A stretch of DNA of 25,235 nucleotides from Chromera velia (Eukaryota; Sar; Chromeraceae). Location: positions 25,001 to 50,235 of the forward strand of contig JAHBMJ010000336.1 of assembly GCA_018398765.1 (NCBI GenBank), given 5' to 3'. Shown in pieces: positions 9,323-16,300 of the stretch. The translations under genes were made by a program, and so were the position numbers. The notes under the pieces are model-generated. The model was not told the origin of the DNA and ran no database searches. It saw only the letters and a program-made list of their open reading frames with translations. Position 1 is the first letter of the stretch. The number at the start of each line of letters is the position of its first letter.

Positions 9323-12300
9323 TCATCGTTTTGCTTTGCTCTGTATTGTCTCTCCGTCCTCTTTGAGTGCATGCCCCTTTGGCTCTTCTTTCTTGCTTTT
9401 GTTGTGTGTGATTGCAGTCCTGGGGAGACCATCACCATGGAGAAGGCCATCGGGTACCATATGTACATTCTTGCTGGGGGGAGCGTATCGGTCAGTAAGT
9501 GCATGCATGCACTTTCATTTACAGTGAGTACATGAAAGTAAATGCAGGGGGGAGCGTATCGGTCAGCGCAAGACAAGACAGCTAGGCAGTTGCCTCTCTC
9601 TTCAATCAAACTTCTGTGGGAGGGAGAGGAGGTTCTGTGATTATGAAAAAATAACAAAACTCTGGGAGGAGAGCAAAAGGAAAAAACCTGTGAACCAGCG
9701 AAGGGATCGAAGAGGAGAAATGGAAGCTTGCAAGCATGCAATGCTTATGTGAAGACCCTGTTTTAGAGACATAGCGCGCAGACAGGCAAAAGAGAGACAG
9801 AAAGCAACCAGGCAAAGCAGGGGCAAATAGGTTGCAATTCTTTTAAGATGCATGAATGGCTCGGCTCAACTTTAATGAAATGTTCGTTTTCCCTTACTTG
9901 CGTTATTATTCCGTAGAGATAGATACTCCTGTCTGTGTTTTGCGTGTGTTTAGACCCTTCTTCCACAAAATCGTTCCTGTCTCAGATTGACCTGTGGCTC
10001 CCTCCTCTCAGTCTCGAAAGTGAGAGGACTGGATGCAGCCTGTCGTTATAGCTTCGGTTGTGAGTTTGCTTACTTGCATTCTGCCTGCCTGTCTTCTTGT
10101 TCTTTTGATCTCTTTCAGTAAATGCATATTCTGCCTGCCTGCTTTCTTGTTCTTTTGATCTCTTTCAGTAAATGCATATTCTGCCTGCCTGCTTTCTTGT
10201 TCTTTTCATCTCTTTCAGTAGATGCATATTCTGCCTGCCTGCTTTCTTGTTCTTTTCATCTCTTTCAGTAAATGCATATTCTGCCTGCCTGCTTTCTTGT
10301 TCTTTTCATCTCTTTCAGTAAATGCAAATTCTGCCTGCCTGCTTTCTTGTTTTTTCTTTCTCTTTCAGGTATCTAGAGATGGAAAGCACATTGTGAATTT
10401 GTCAGACGGTGCCGTGCTGGGTGAAATGGTCGTGCTTGGCGTGTGCTCTCGTCGTGTGGCGACAGTCAAGTCAGTGGGTTTCTTCTTTCAGGCTCCGTCT
10501 ATTTGTTTCAGTACGTACTCTCTCTGCCTTTCCTTCTGACGGATTGGGTCAATCCAGCGGCACTCTTTCTTTGTTTGCTCACTCACTGCTTCTTTGGTGT
10601 CAGGACAGAAGCAAAGAGCCAAAAACGCGACTGCATACCGACTGAGCTGACCAAAAGCCAACGACTGCAAGCAGCATGCCATGCTGTTCTTTTCAGATTT
10701 TCATTCTCTCGCTCAATGCCTCTCTGGAAGCGTCAATGCTGAAAGTATGCGCTTTGGCTGATGACATTGCAGGGCACTCACCTTTTGCGACATGCGTGCG
10801 ATAGATCGAGACACCTTCCAGAGAATCGCAGCCAATTATCCAAAAGATGTCGATCGAATGGTTGCCATCGCCCACCAGCGGCTTCAGGAGACTAAGCAGG
10901 TTGACGAGACGGCAGGTCAACAGGATGACGAAGGGGAGGTGTCGGTCTCAGAACTCCGACAGCCCCAGTGGCGACGGTCGATGTCTTCCAAAGTTGGGGG
11001 GGACTTTCAAAACGTCAGTCCGTCTGTACGGTTGGCCTACGCGTCTTTTTCCCCTTATGCACGACAGGACACAGAGGAGGAGCGGTCACCCACCACAGGC
11101 AGACGGCGTTCTAGTCTCTTTGGGATTCTTCCTCTCCCTAATGGGGGGAAGGGGACTCGGGGAGGGGGGAATTGCTTTCAGCAGGCAGGCCCCCAGCCTC
11201 TCGTGCAGGCGTATGCAGACAAAGAGCCGGGAGGGGAAGTGAAACCGGGAGAGAAAAAACAGCCTCGATTTTTGATTCCTGCCAACACTCGGGTGGGGGG
11301 GGTCAAGAGAGGGGGCACCGATGGAGACGGACTAGAGGACGCATCTTCCCTCATGGTCTCTCAGTCAGTCGCCAGAAGACATCAAGAGGATCTGGATGGA
11401 GCATCCCAGTCTGAGGGTCTGCACATAAGTCAGTCTGATGCTGAATTGCCTCACGTGCATGTGGCAGGAGGGGGACAGCGTCAGGGGCCCTCGTTGGTCT
11501 TCCGTCCGGGTTTACCCTCACAAGAAAGCCGTGGAGACGGCACCAGACGAACCAACGACCACGAGGAGAATCGCCTCGTAGATCGCCCCCCCCCCCTAGT
11601 ATTGTTTCCTGATGAGCCCACGCACGAAGCACTCATTCCGGACTCTGCTGTGTCTCCCCATCGCCCCCCTGACACCGCACCGGCAGAACCTGACGACTCC
11701 TCAGTTGCCCTTCTAGAGTCTCACATTTGGTCAGAAGAGGGAGATGATGCAAGTGTCCCGGAAGAGGGTTCCGTCAGATGGTTGGGATTACAGGACAGCA
11801 GCAACAAATCTGGACCCCTCCTTTTTGACGAAAATCTCACGCCCGAAGAGGTTGCAGAGCGACTCCATGCGAGATCGCATCAAGACGAATCCCATCTCCA
11901 AACTTTCCAAAGAGCGTTGGCGCCACGACAATCAGAGGGCACATCGCCCTCCTCAGGGTATTTTAGGGCAAGACGAAATTCAAGAAATGGGTCTAGAGAT
12001 AAAGAAGAGCTGAGACCCCCACGTGCTGCCTCTGCCCCCCCCGGGAGGGACATGAGGAGGCGTCTTTCAAGAGACGAGGAGGGGGAAGTGGAGAGTCAAA
12101 GCGAGGGTTGTGAGGAAGAAGAGACCTCACACGATGTGGCTGCTTCCTTTAAGGCACTCAGACGACATTCCTACCAAGAAGGGGATGCGGATAGTAGCGG
12201 ACATCTGCTCAGACTGCACCTCTTGCTGCCTCTTTTGTCTGTGGCACAGGTCAGATACCATGTGTGTTGGTGTGTCTTTCTCATTTGTTTTCTCTCTCGA

Positions 12301-14107
12301 CAGACAGTGTGGCATGATGATCTGTGTTGCTGTAGGTCATCCAGTGTTTGGTTCTTTCTATTCCGCTTTTTTTCTTTTGGGGTGTTTTTTTCTCGATTTC
12401 GGAACTCTTGGTTTCTCTTCTTTCTTTCCTTCTTGTCGTCCCGCCTTCCGTTTCTTCGTTCTTTCCGTCCTTCCTGTCTTGCTTGTTTTGTCCCTTTCCC
12501 TGGCTTCTCTTTATCGTTCCTGACTCTTTTCTTGATTTGCGCTTCTTCTCTCTTGTCCGCTTTCTGTCTGTCTGTCTGTCTGTCTGTCTGTGTGTCAGGT
12601 TCTGCTGTTGCAGAAGCGAGTGGTTGTGGAGAGGTTTCGACGGCGTATTCGCGACGCTACCCGACTCCAGACACCACTTCCGCGTGTCGACAAAAATGCG
12701 CGATCCCAAAAGGCAGCGGTGAAGAAACAAGAGAAGGCTGCCAGAAAGGCAGCAGCAGCAGCAGCAATAGCAGTTGCAGGCAAGGGGGACGGATCTGATG
12801 GAGAAATGAAGGAGGCCTCAAGAGGCGTTCATTGGGATGCTGTGGACAGCACAGGGGAGGGAGGGAAGGGGTGGGGAATGACTCTGAATCGCAACGAGTC
12901 TCCATCAGTTGCTGCTGCCACCCTCTCGCTTGCGTTGGAGCGCGACCTATCAGCAGACCGCGGGATCGAGCCCAGTAAGGTGTCGGGTGTCACGTTCCTT
13001 CTTCCTGACAGCCCTCTGTGGCAAAGTGACGAGGCGGGCCGATTCAGGCAGACAGGTTCAGGGAGTAACCTGGGTGTTTCTGTAAGAGACCCGACACCCA
13101 AGAAGAAAGAATTCAAACGAAGGCCAACAGGAGCACTCGGCCTGTTGTCGTCTTCAGCTGCGTCCTCTAACCTCCAACGGGATCCTCATGCACCTGCTGG
13201 TGCTGAGGGAGTAGTGGAATTTCACCTTGACACGCCTGCACGGGCAAGTTCCACCCCCCTGCAGTTGTTTGAGGTGAGTGAAGACTCACTTTCCCTCGCA
13301 ACTCCGGAAGGAATGGGTCCGAATGGATACAACGAGACGCGCCGTCTCTCCCAGTCCCTTCCCAACTCTCCATCTGAACTTGAACGCCCCCAGCGTGCAG
13401 TCTCGATGAAGGATTCCTTCTTTCAAGCAGAAACAATCCGACAATCGATCAGTGAGGGCAACATTCTTCGGAAGCACAGTCTTCTCCGGATTGTACTCGA
13501 TGAAGAGGACCAACAAGAAATCGACAGAAGAGAGCTGAGGACCCAGATGGCATTGAGGGAAGGGGGGTTTGCACTCAGTTCCTCTCAGGCTAACTCGCAA
13601 GTCGGGGGGGGACACAAAACACCCCAAAGTGCGACGACTTTGTTAGGAGGAGGACGGAACCCCATGTCCCTCGAGAGGGACCAAACTGATGAAAAGTCCC
13701 CCCCCTTTTTCCTAGGGCCCAATCAAACGGGACCCGTTGGACAGCTCCTGCGTCCCATGCGCCGATTGGGTACCGCTAGGGAAGTCACTCAGCTGTTGAG
13801 GAAATCGCCTCGCCGATCGATGAGCCGCCTGCACGATTCTGGAATTTCGTTAGTTGCAAATCAGACGGGAAAGTCTTCCGCACACGGGGGGGGGCAGCAG
13901 CACCCACTGATGGTTGCATCTCGCAAAACGCTCATTGAGGAGATGGCCAGATCCTCTGCTTGCGTGAGTGAACATGACGATCACACCCTGGAACAATTAA
14001 TTCAAGACGCAGCAGCAGCACGAGGAAGTGTTTTCAGAAAAAGTCACAGCGGCATTCCGTCCAACTTTAAGGGAATGTCGGGTCGAAGTGCGGGTTCCAG
14101 TTCATGA
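2903..14107 (+). CDS. Cyclic-nucleotide-binding-domain K+ channel, 15 exons (gene span)
   Basis: This is a six-transmembrane voltage-gated-like K+ channel of the CNG/HCN/EAG superfamily, acting in a membrane. Exons: 2903-3074, 3741-3814, 4283-4384, 4953-5129, 5477-5568, 5935-6037, 6590-6706, 7220-7309, 7930-8060, 8375-8482, 8787-8921, 9418-9490, 10369-10469, 10773-12249, 12599-14107. The sum is 4461 nt, giving 1486 residues and a TGA. Domains: S1 ~46-62, S2 ~80-100, S3 from YLKGSFFVD (~117-137), S4 ~176-192 (K178, R181, R184), S5 ~207-226, filter TIGYGD 271-276, S6 280-309, C-linker ~310-420, CNBD ~432-520 with GE 476-477 and RRVATV 486-491. GYGD indicates K+ selectivity; the retained Glu and Arg suggest real cNMP binding, unlike EAG channels. 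The rest is a low-complexity tail. The start Met is uncertain, since the N-terminus is short (~45 residues before S1). Confidence 0.92.
3350..3370. repeat. (TA)n microsatellite in K+ channel intron 1
   Basis: About ten TA dinucleotides within intron 1 (3075-3740). Confidence 0.9.
3741..3814 (+). CDS. K+ channel exon 2: S1-S2 linker
   Basis: This 74-nt exon follows TTGCTGCTGCAG and is followed by gtcagg. It completes Val58 and reads WIDLIRISFQEPGFFIPAW then FAIDL. It corresponds to the end of S1, the extracellular linker and the beginning of S2. Confidence 0.85.
4084..4279 (+). repeat. (CTGT)n array before K+ channel exon 3
   Basis: About 195 bp of CTGT tetranucleotides with minor variants (CGGT, CTTT, CCGT). 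It runs directly into the acceptor CTGCAG at 4277-4282 and provides an extreme polypyrimidine-like tract. The Cys-Leu-Ser-Val repeat peptides read across it are artefacts. Confidence 0.95.
4283..4384 (+). CDS. K+ channel exon 3: S2 and S2-S3 loop
   Basis: 34 codons, phase 0 on both sides: IVTFMMAFDVVVHFFTAKME, then HGDFIFSLAVIRQT. The 'FDVxxxFFT' pattern is the S2 signature of CNBD channels. The acceptor is preceded by a ~195-bp (CTGT)n array; the gttagt donor runs into a (GTCA)n array. Confidence 0.88.
4385..4420 (+). repeat. (GTCA)n array at the exon 3 donor
   Basis: The exon 3 donor gttagt continues as GTCA repeats (gtcagtcagtcag...), so the 5' splice-site-like word GTCAGT recurs several times immediately downstream of the real donor. 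Confidence 0.85.
4640..4952 (+). repeat. Tandem repeat of the exon 4 acceptor region, ~70-80 bp units
   Basis: Five copies of a CTGTCTGTTTGCAG acceptor, each followed by TACCTGAAGG (TGCCTGAAGG in the fourth). Acceptor G positions are 4661, 4731, 4811, 4880 and 4952; only the last leads into exon 4. Units also carry a 12-14 bp T run, ACCTGAAAAAG, and ATGAAAGTAAAC, which resembles a donor. The array lies entirely in intron 3. Confidence 0.92.
4953..5129 (+). CDS. K+ channel exon 4: S3 and S3-S4 linker
   Basis: 59 codons opening YLKGSFFVDTLSTLPLDQIV, an almost textbook S3 ('YLKGwFxxDxxSxxPxD'). It continues as an unconserved linker to VLG before the weak donor gtccgt, chosen because phase 0 is needed. 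Four degenerate copies of the acceptor and first codons lie just upstream (4661-4892). Confidence 0.85.
5130..5153 (+). repeat. (GTCA)n array at the exon 4 donor
   Basis: The weak donor gtccgt is followed at once by GTCAGTCAGTCAGTCAG, four overlapping GTCAG words, mirroring the arrangement after exon 3. Confidence 0.85.
5209..5246. repeat. (TTCC)n microsatellite in intron 4
   Basis: TTCC/CTTC tetranucleotides within the 5130-5476 intron, followed by further imperfect TTCCTTCGTTCCTT repeats to about 5288. Confidence 0.85.
5477..5568 (+). CDS. K+ channel exon 5: S4 voltage sensor
   Basis: Acceptor TATATGCAG, donor gtacgt, phase 0 to 2. VVKLARFWRLHAIWQRF carries K178, R181 and R184 at every third position, the voltage-sensor spacing, but has few charges compared with classical S4 helices. 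It continues ETALIRPTLLQIL into the S4-S5 linker. Confidence 0.87.
5935..6037 (+). CDS. K+ channel exon 6: S5 and turret
   Basis: Acceptor GGCTGTGCAG; the exon completes Arg206 and reads YFFFVSLTLHGLSCLFFLG (S5, with the His-x-x-x-Cys pattern of this superfamily), then a turret ending TSWGNE before gtgaat. An earlier gtgcga within the exon was rejected because it breaks phase with exon 7. Confidence 0.85.
6240..6293. repeat. (CT)n(TTTC)n microsatellite in intron 6
   Basis: A CT dinucleotide run changes into TTTC tetranucleotides within the intron between S5 and pore exons. A short (CTG)n run follows at 6379-6399. Confidence 0.85.
6590..6706 (+). CDS. K+ channel exon 7: pore helix and selectivity filter
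   Basis: 39 codons, phase 0, acceptor CCGCTCAG, donor gtcagt. It reads VPWTVNAGVE, then DRQYLLSLYFVISTVGTIGY and GDIHP. The pore helix and TIGYGD filter (residues 271-276) identify a K+-selective channel. Confidence 0.95.
7220..7309 (+). CDS. K+ channel exon 8: S6
   Basis: 30 codons, phase 0, acceptor CTATCTGCAG, donor gtcagt. TSSFDRLVTVFILLFCAAIF then AYGITIVMAL is the inner pore helix; 'FAYGI' matches the conserved S6 gate region of CNBD channels. Confidence 0.93.
7610..7672. repeat. (AAAC)n(GAAA)n compound microsatellite in intron 8
   Basis: AAAC (AACA) repeats pass directly into GAAA repeats within intron 8 (7310-7929). Confidence 0.9.
7859..7926 (+). repeat. (TGAA)n array abutting the exon 9 acceptor
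   Basis: About 65 bp of TGAA tetranucleotides with a few variants (ATAA, TGATCG) ends four bases before the acceptor AG at 7928-7929. It replaces the expected pyrimidine tract with purine-rich sequence. Confidence 0.95.
7930..8060 (+). CDS. K+ channel exon 9: C-linker, first part
   Basis: GPFGRKLDALNVFMRDKGLP followed by LRASVKHYLQYLKR matches the A' and B' helices of the C-linker. The 3' splice site is odd: ATGCAG directly follows a (TGAA)n array with no pyrimidine tract. Donor gtcggt, phase 2. Confidence 0.92.
8318..8374 (+). repeat. (CTGC)n array abutting the exon 10 acceptor
   Basis: CTGC repeats with GTGC and CTAC variants end in GCCTGCAG, the functional acceptor. The acceptor word itself resembles one repeat unit plus AG. 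Confidence 0.92.
8375..8482 (+). CDS. K+ channel exon 10: C-linker, second part
   Basis: Completes Arg353, then YQLGKEDREDEEWLMAQLS and TKLRNELLLHTNEGVL, the 'LSxxLRxEL' helix of the C-linker. The acceptor CCTGCAG lies at the end of a (CTGC)n-type array; donor gtgagt, phase 2. Confidence 0.92.
8787..8921 (+). CDS. K+ channel exon 11: entry into the cyclic-nucleotide-binding domain
   Basis: 44 codons, phase 2 on both sides. CRKSPFFADCDPALLAELIL then NVRKQYF corresponds to the 'F...l...L...' helices preceding the CNBD beta-roll. Acceptor CCACTTTAG, donor gtcggt. Confidence 0.9.
9285..9325. repeat. (TTTC)n microsatellite in intron 11
   Basis: TTTC tetranucleotides about 95 bp before the exon 12 acceptor. 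Confidence 0.9.
9418..9490 (+). CDS. K+ channel exon 12: CNBD beta-roll start
   Basis: Completes Ser434, then PGETITMEKAIGYHMYIL followed by AGGSVS. 'PGE.I..E...g..my.i..G.v.V' is the CNBD signature. The donor gtcagt gives the phase 0 required by exon 13; a stronger-looking gtaagt at 9495 would break phase. The 3' end of this exon is duplicated at 9547-9566. Confidence 0.92.
9475..9566 (+). repeat. Duplicated exon 12 end and donor
   Basis: The 20-nt word ending exon 12 and including its donor (GGGGGGAGCGTATCGGTCAG) occurs exactly twice, at about 9476-9495 and again at 9547-9566. The second copy is preceded by AATGCAG, which looks like an acceptor. Between them is the perfect palindrome GTGCATGCATGCAC (9499-9512). 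Confidence 0.9.
10081..10368 (+). repeat. Six 50-bp tandem repeats ending at the exon 13 acceptor
   Basis: Units begin at 10081, 10131, 10181, 10231, 10281 and 10331, with an exact 50-bp period. Each has CTGCCTGCCTG, a T-rich tract and CTCTTTCAG. The first five continue TAAATGCA (TAGATGCA in the third); the last continues into exon 13. They are contiguous, without unique spacers. Confidence 0.95.
10369..10469 (+). CDS. K+ channel exon 13: CNBD phosphate-binding cassette
   Basis: VSRDGKHIVNLSDGAVLGEM then VVLGVCSRRVATV. Gly476-Glu477 (ribose contact in canonical CNBDs) and the RRVATV arginine (phosphate contact) are both retained. Donor gtcagt, phase 2. The acceptor is the last of six 50-bp tandem copies. 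Confidence 0.93.
10773..12249 (+). CDS. K+ channel exon 14: CNBD C-helix and disordered tail
   Basis: Completes Lys492, then ALTFCDMRAIDRDTFQRIAA, the end of the CNBD and its C-helix, up to about residue 530. The remaining ~450 residues are Ser/Arg/Glu/Pro/Gly-rich with no recognisable fold, and include RRRSS, RRNS, RRLS and RRHS. Homopolymer C and G tracts (e.g. eight C at 11586-11594) encode Pro and Gly. The donor is CAG/gtcaga, phase 0. The frame stays open into the following intron. Confidence 0.87.
12563..12598 (+). repeat. (TCTG)n array abutting the exon 15 acceptor
   Basis: TCTG tetranucleotides end in TGTGTGTCAG, the acceptor of the last channel exon. Confidence 0.9.
12599..14107 (+). 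CDS. K+ channel exon 15: terminal tail exon
   Basis: 502 codons and TGA (14105-14107), acceptor TGTGTCAG after a (TCTG)n array, phase 0. It opens VLLLQKRVVVERFRRRIRD, a possible amphipathic helix, then a poly-Ala run near residues 1030-1040, then long polar low-complexity sequence with TRRLSQS and RRSMSR motifs. No domain is recognised. Continuity with exon 14 rests on phase and splice signals. Confidence 0.82.
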   Translation, partial: VLLLQKRVVVERFRRRIRDATRLQTPLPRVDKNARSQKAAVKKQEKAARKAAAAAAIAVAGKGDGSDGEMKEASRGVHWDAVDSTGEGGKGWGMTLNRNESPSVAAATLSLALERDLSADRGIEPSKVSGVTFLLPDSPLWQSDEAGRFRQTGSGSNLGVSVRDPTPKKKEFKRRPTGALGLLSSSAASSNLQRDPHAPAGAEGVVEFHLDTPARASSTPLQLFEVSEDSLSLATPEGMGPNGYNETRRLSQSLPNSPSELERPQRAVSMKDSFFQAETIRQSISEGNILRKHSLLRIVLDEEDQQEIDRRELRTQMALREGGFALSSSQANSQVGGGHKTPQSATTLLGGGRNPMSLERDQTDEKSPPFFLGPNQTGPVGQLLRPMRRLGTAREVTQLLRKSPRRSMSRLHDSGISLVANQTGKSSAHGGGQQHPLMVASRKTLIEEMARSSACVSEHDDHTLEQLIQDAAAARGSVFRKSHSGIPSNFKGMSGRSAGSSS

Positions 14108-15743
14108 ACAAAGACAATTCCGTAGTTCGAATGAATGTGAAGCAACAAAGCATTGATATGCGTGGATCCTGTCTAGATCTCTTTTTTCTGATTGCTGTTG
14201 CCCCCGTCCGCTCTTCGCTGCCCCGGTCGAAAGAGGATCCAAAAAGTCACGCATCATCCAAAGATTTCATTGGCAATAAATAACGCTGCATGCATGCATG
14301 CTCCCTGCCAAGTTTCATCCAAAATACCCATGCAATAATTCATCGGTCTGGGCTATCTGTGTGGCTTTGGAAGCCTGACGAGGGTCCGGCCTGCCTGACT
14401 GCTGCAGTCCTGCTGCAGAAGTAGTCGACCATGTAGTTCCTTGCTCAATGCAGGTACGTTCAAAACTAGGTTCAAAAACGATAAGCGCTCCAACTAGCTG
14501 ACAGAATTAATTCATACAGAAGACCAGTCGCTCATTACGTCAGTGTTCATCGTACCAGGATCCAAAAAAAGGACTTGCTGCCGAAGAAGAACAAAAGGGG
14601 AGTCAAGAAGCAATGCAGTTTAAAATAGCGACAGACAGAGGAAAGTGCGAAGCGAGCTTTGAACGGATGATCTTGCAGGGAACGTTGTTTAATTCACTAC
14701 AAGCTGGAAGAGACTTGGTCGGAGTCTTCCAGAAGTGTCGCCAGCTAAACCGTCAATAGCCGTCAAGTGGCAGCTGTGAATCGTCTGACACCTGTGTATG
14801 CTTAGAATTAAAGAGGGATGATGCAGATACGGAAAAATTTCTAGAAAAAATTAAAGTTGCTGAAGCAAAAGTCTTTCAATTAAGGTGATGGACTTGCCAG
14901 TCCGTGCACATGTAGTAGAAACCACTATTATTATGGTTTTCAAATTGATTAAATATTATTCTACCCTAAATAAATAAAAACTCCTAGGGTCTAGAAACAC
15001 GTTTTAAAACATACTTTAAACTCACATAAATTCTAGTATAAATTTGTTGATTCCTTTTCTTCAAAGTCCGAATCAGGGAGCATAATCCAAGCATTTTTTT
15101 CTAAGAATAGTATTAAAAGAAATTCATCATAATAACAATTTGTTATAATAGTTTACAGGCTACGTTACATAATAAACTAGGTGATAAAATGAATATTTGA
15201 AAAAAGTTAATCAAAAAATTTATAGAAACTTAATTTCTTTACTGAGTAGTTGCTTCATCCTACACGTAACTAGGCTTTATCGTATACTACGACGTATAGA
15301 AGCCTTTTAAATTCATTGGATGATGAATGTAAAGGAACAACCATTGGATGATGAATGCAAAGGAACAACCATTGGGTGATGAATGTAAAGGAACAACAGT
15401 TTAGGTTTTCTTCAAAGTTCGCAACTCCCAGCTTCCCTAATGATGGGCACGTGCTTCCCATTGAAGGATCTAAAAGTGTGTATGAAGACGTGAAGAATAT
15501 ATGCAGATGAGAGGAAAAGGTGGAGAGCGTGTCAACACAGCTTGATCGATAGCATCGTAAATTATACATGCAGGTCTGCACAAGAAAGAGACTCTAAGAC
15601 TTTTTCAGTCAGGCTCGATCCATGTTGAAATTCCACACGCAAACGCCTCGAAGGCCGCACTCCACGTGGCACGTCACTAGAGAAATGCTCGCTCCAACGT
15701 GGATGCTGATGATTCTTGAAAACTGTAGCTTCGATCTTCCGCC
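14108..15743. other. Convergent intergenic spacer between K+ channel and dehydrogenase
   Basis: No supportable gene. The two flanking genes converge here. A CAATAAA at 14274-14280 may be the channel's polyadenylation signal, and TGCATGCATGCATGC follows at 14287-14301. About 14880-15260 is AT-rich and featureless apart from short A/T runs. Confidence 0.6.
15314..15397. repeat. 28-bp tandem repeat, three copies
   Basis: Units starting at 15314, 15342 and 15370 share the pattern CATTGG(A/G)TGATGAATG followed by (T/C)AAAGGAACAAC. They differ at only two or three positions. They lie downstream of the dehydrogenase stop codon. Confidence 0.93.
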
Positions 15744-16300
15744 TTAGCTCGCTGACACTGGTCGAGGGAAACCAACGGCCACCAGCACGGCAAAGAAAGC
15801 ATCCGAGATAAACTGCGGAACTGCGCAGAGAATCAGAAATCCCCAAAGATCCACCTGCCAGCGAAATACGACCACACGCGGAGGGCTTCGCGCCACGGCG
15901 GAGCGCGCCAACTGTCTCGTCACTGTCTCAGGCGAACAGGCAAAAAGCCACAGAAAGAATGACAGGGATTTCCTCAAACGTGTATGATATTCCGATCCGT
16001 ATGCTTCATACACCGAGTCTTTATTCGTGCTCCCCTTGCATCTTGAGAGTTTCGCATCTTGCATCCCGCCACTGTCTCTTCCTCCTGGACCCTCTGTCTG
16101 TCCCTCATGAGGAGGGTATTCTCCTTTCGACTGCAAGGAGCCATCGTTGACCTTCAAACTACGCCCTTCTGTGTCTCCTCCTTTTGCTTCCCCCCTCGAT
16201 GAGACGGACGGAGGCCTTTCCTCTTCGACACCCATCTCCTCCCTCTCCCTCTCGCTTTCATGCAATTTGTCGAAGAGGTGTGTATTTGCCCCTCCAGGCT
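15744..16300 (-). CDS. Dehydrogenase exon 4: C-terminal region
   Basis: After the CTCGCTGCAG acceptor the junction rebuilds EPGGANTHLF, the conserved PG loop after the last core strand. A charged insert of ~75 residues (from ESEREREEMG) follows, then YGSEYHTRLRKSLSFFLWLF, SPETVTRQLARSAVARSPPR and a hydrophobic tail ending GFPRPVSAS and TGA (15746-15744). The tail aligns in pattern with RDH C-termini. Confidence 0.88.

Noticed and set aside
9495..9500. Strong-looking gtaagt donor just after exon 12
   Set aside because: It shifts phase relative to exon 13, whose frame is fixed by the LGEM and RRVATV motifs.
9037..9741. 234-codon minus-strand open frame
   Set aside because: It crosses exon 12 antisense and a TTTC repeat; no domain, and the opposite strand has clear CNBD coding.
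10081..10368. Regular 50-bp direct repeats resembling a CRISPR array
   Set aside because: Units are contiguous with no unique spacers, and they lie in an intron of a eukaryotic gene.
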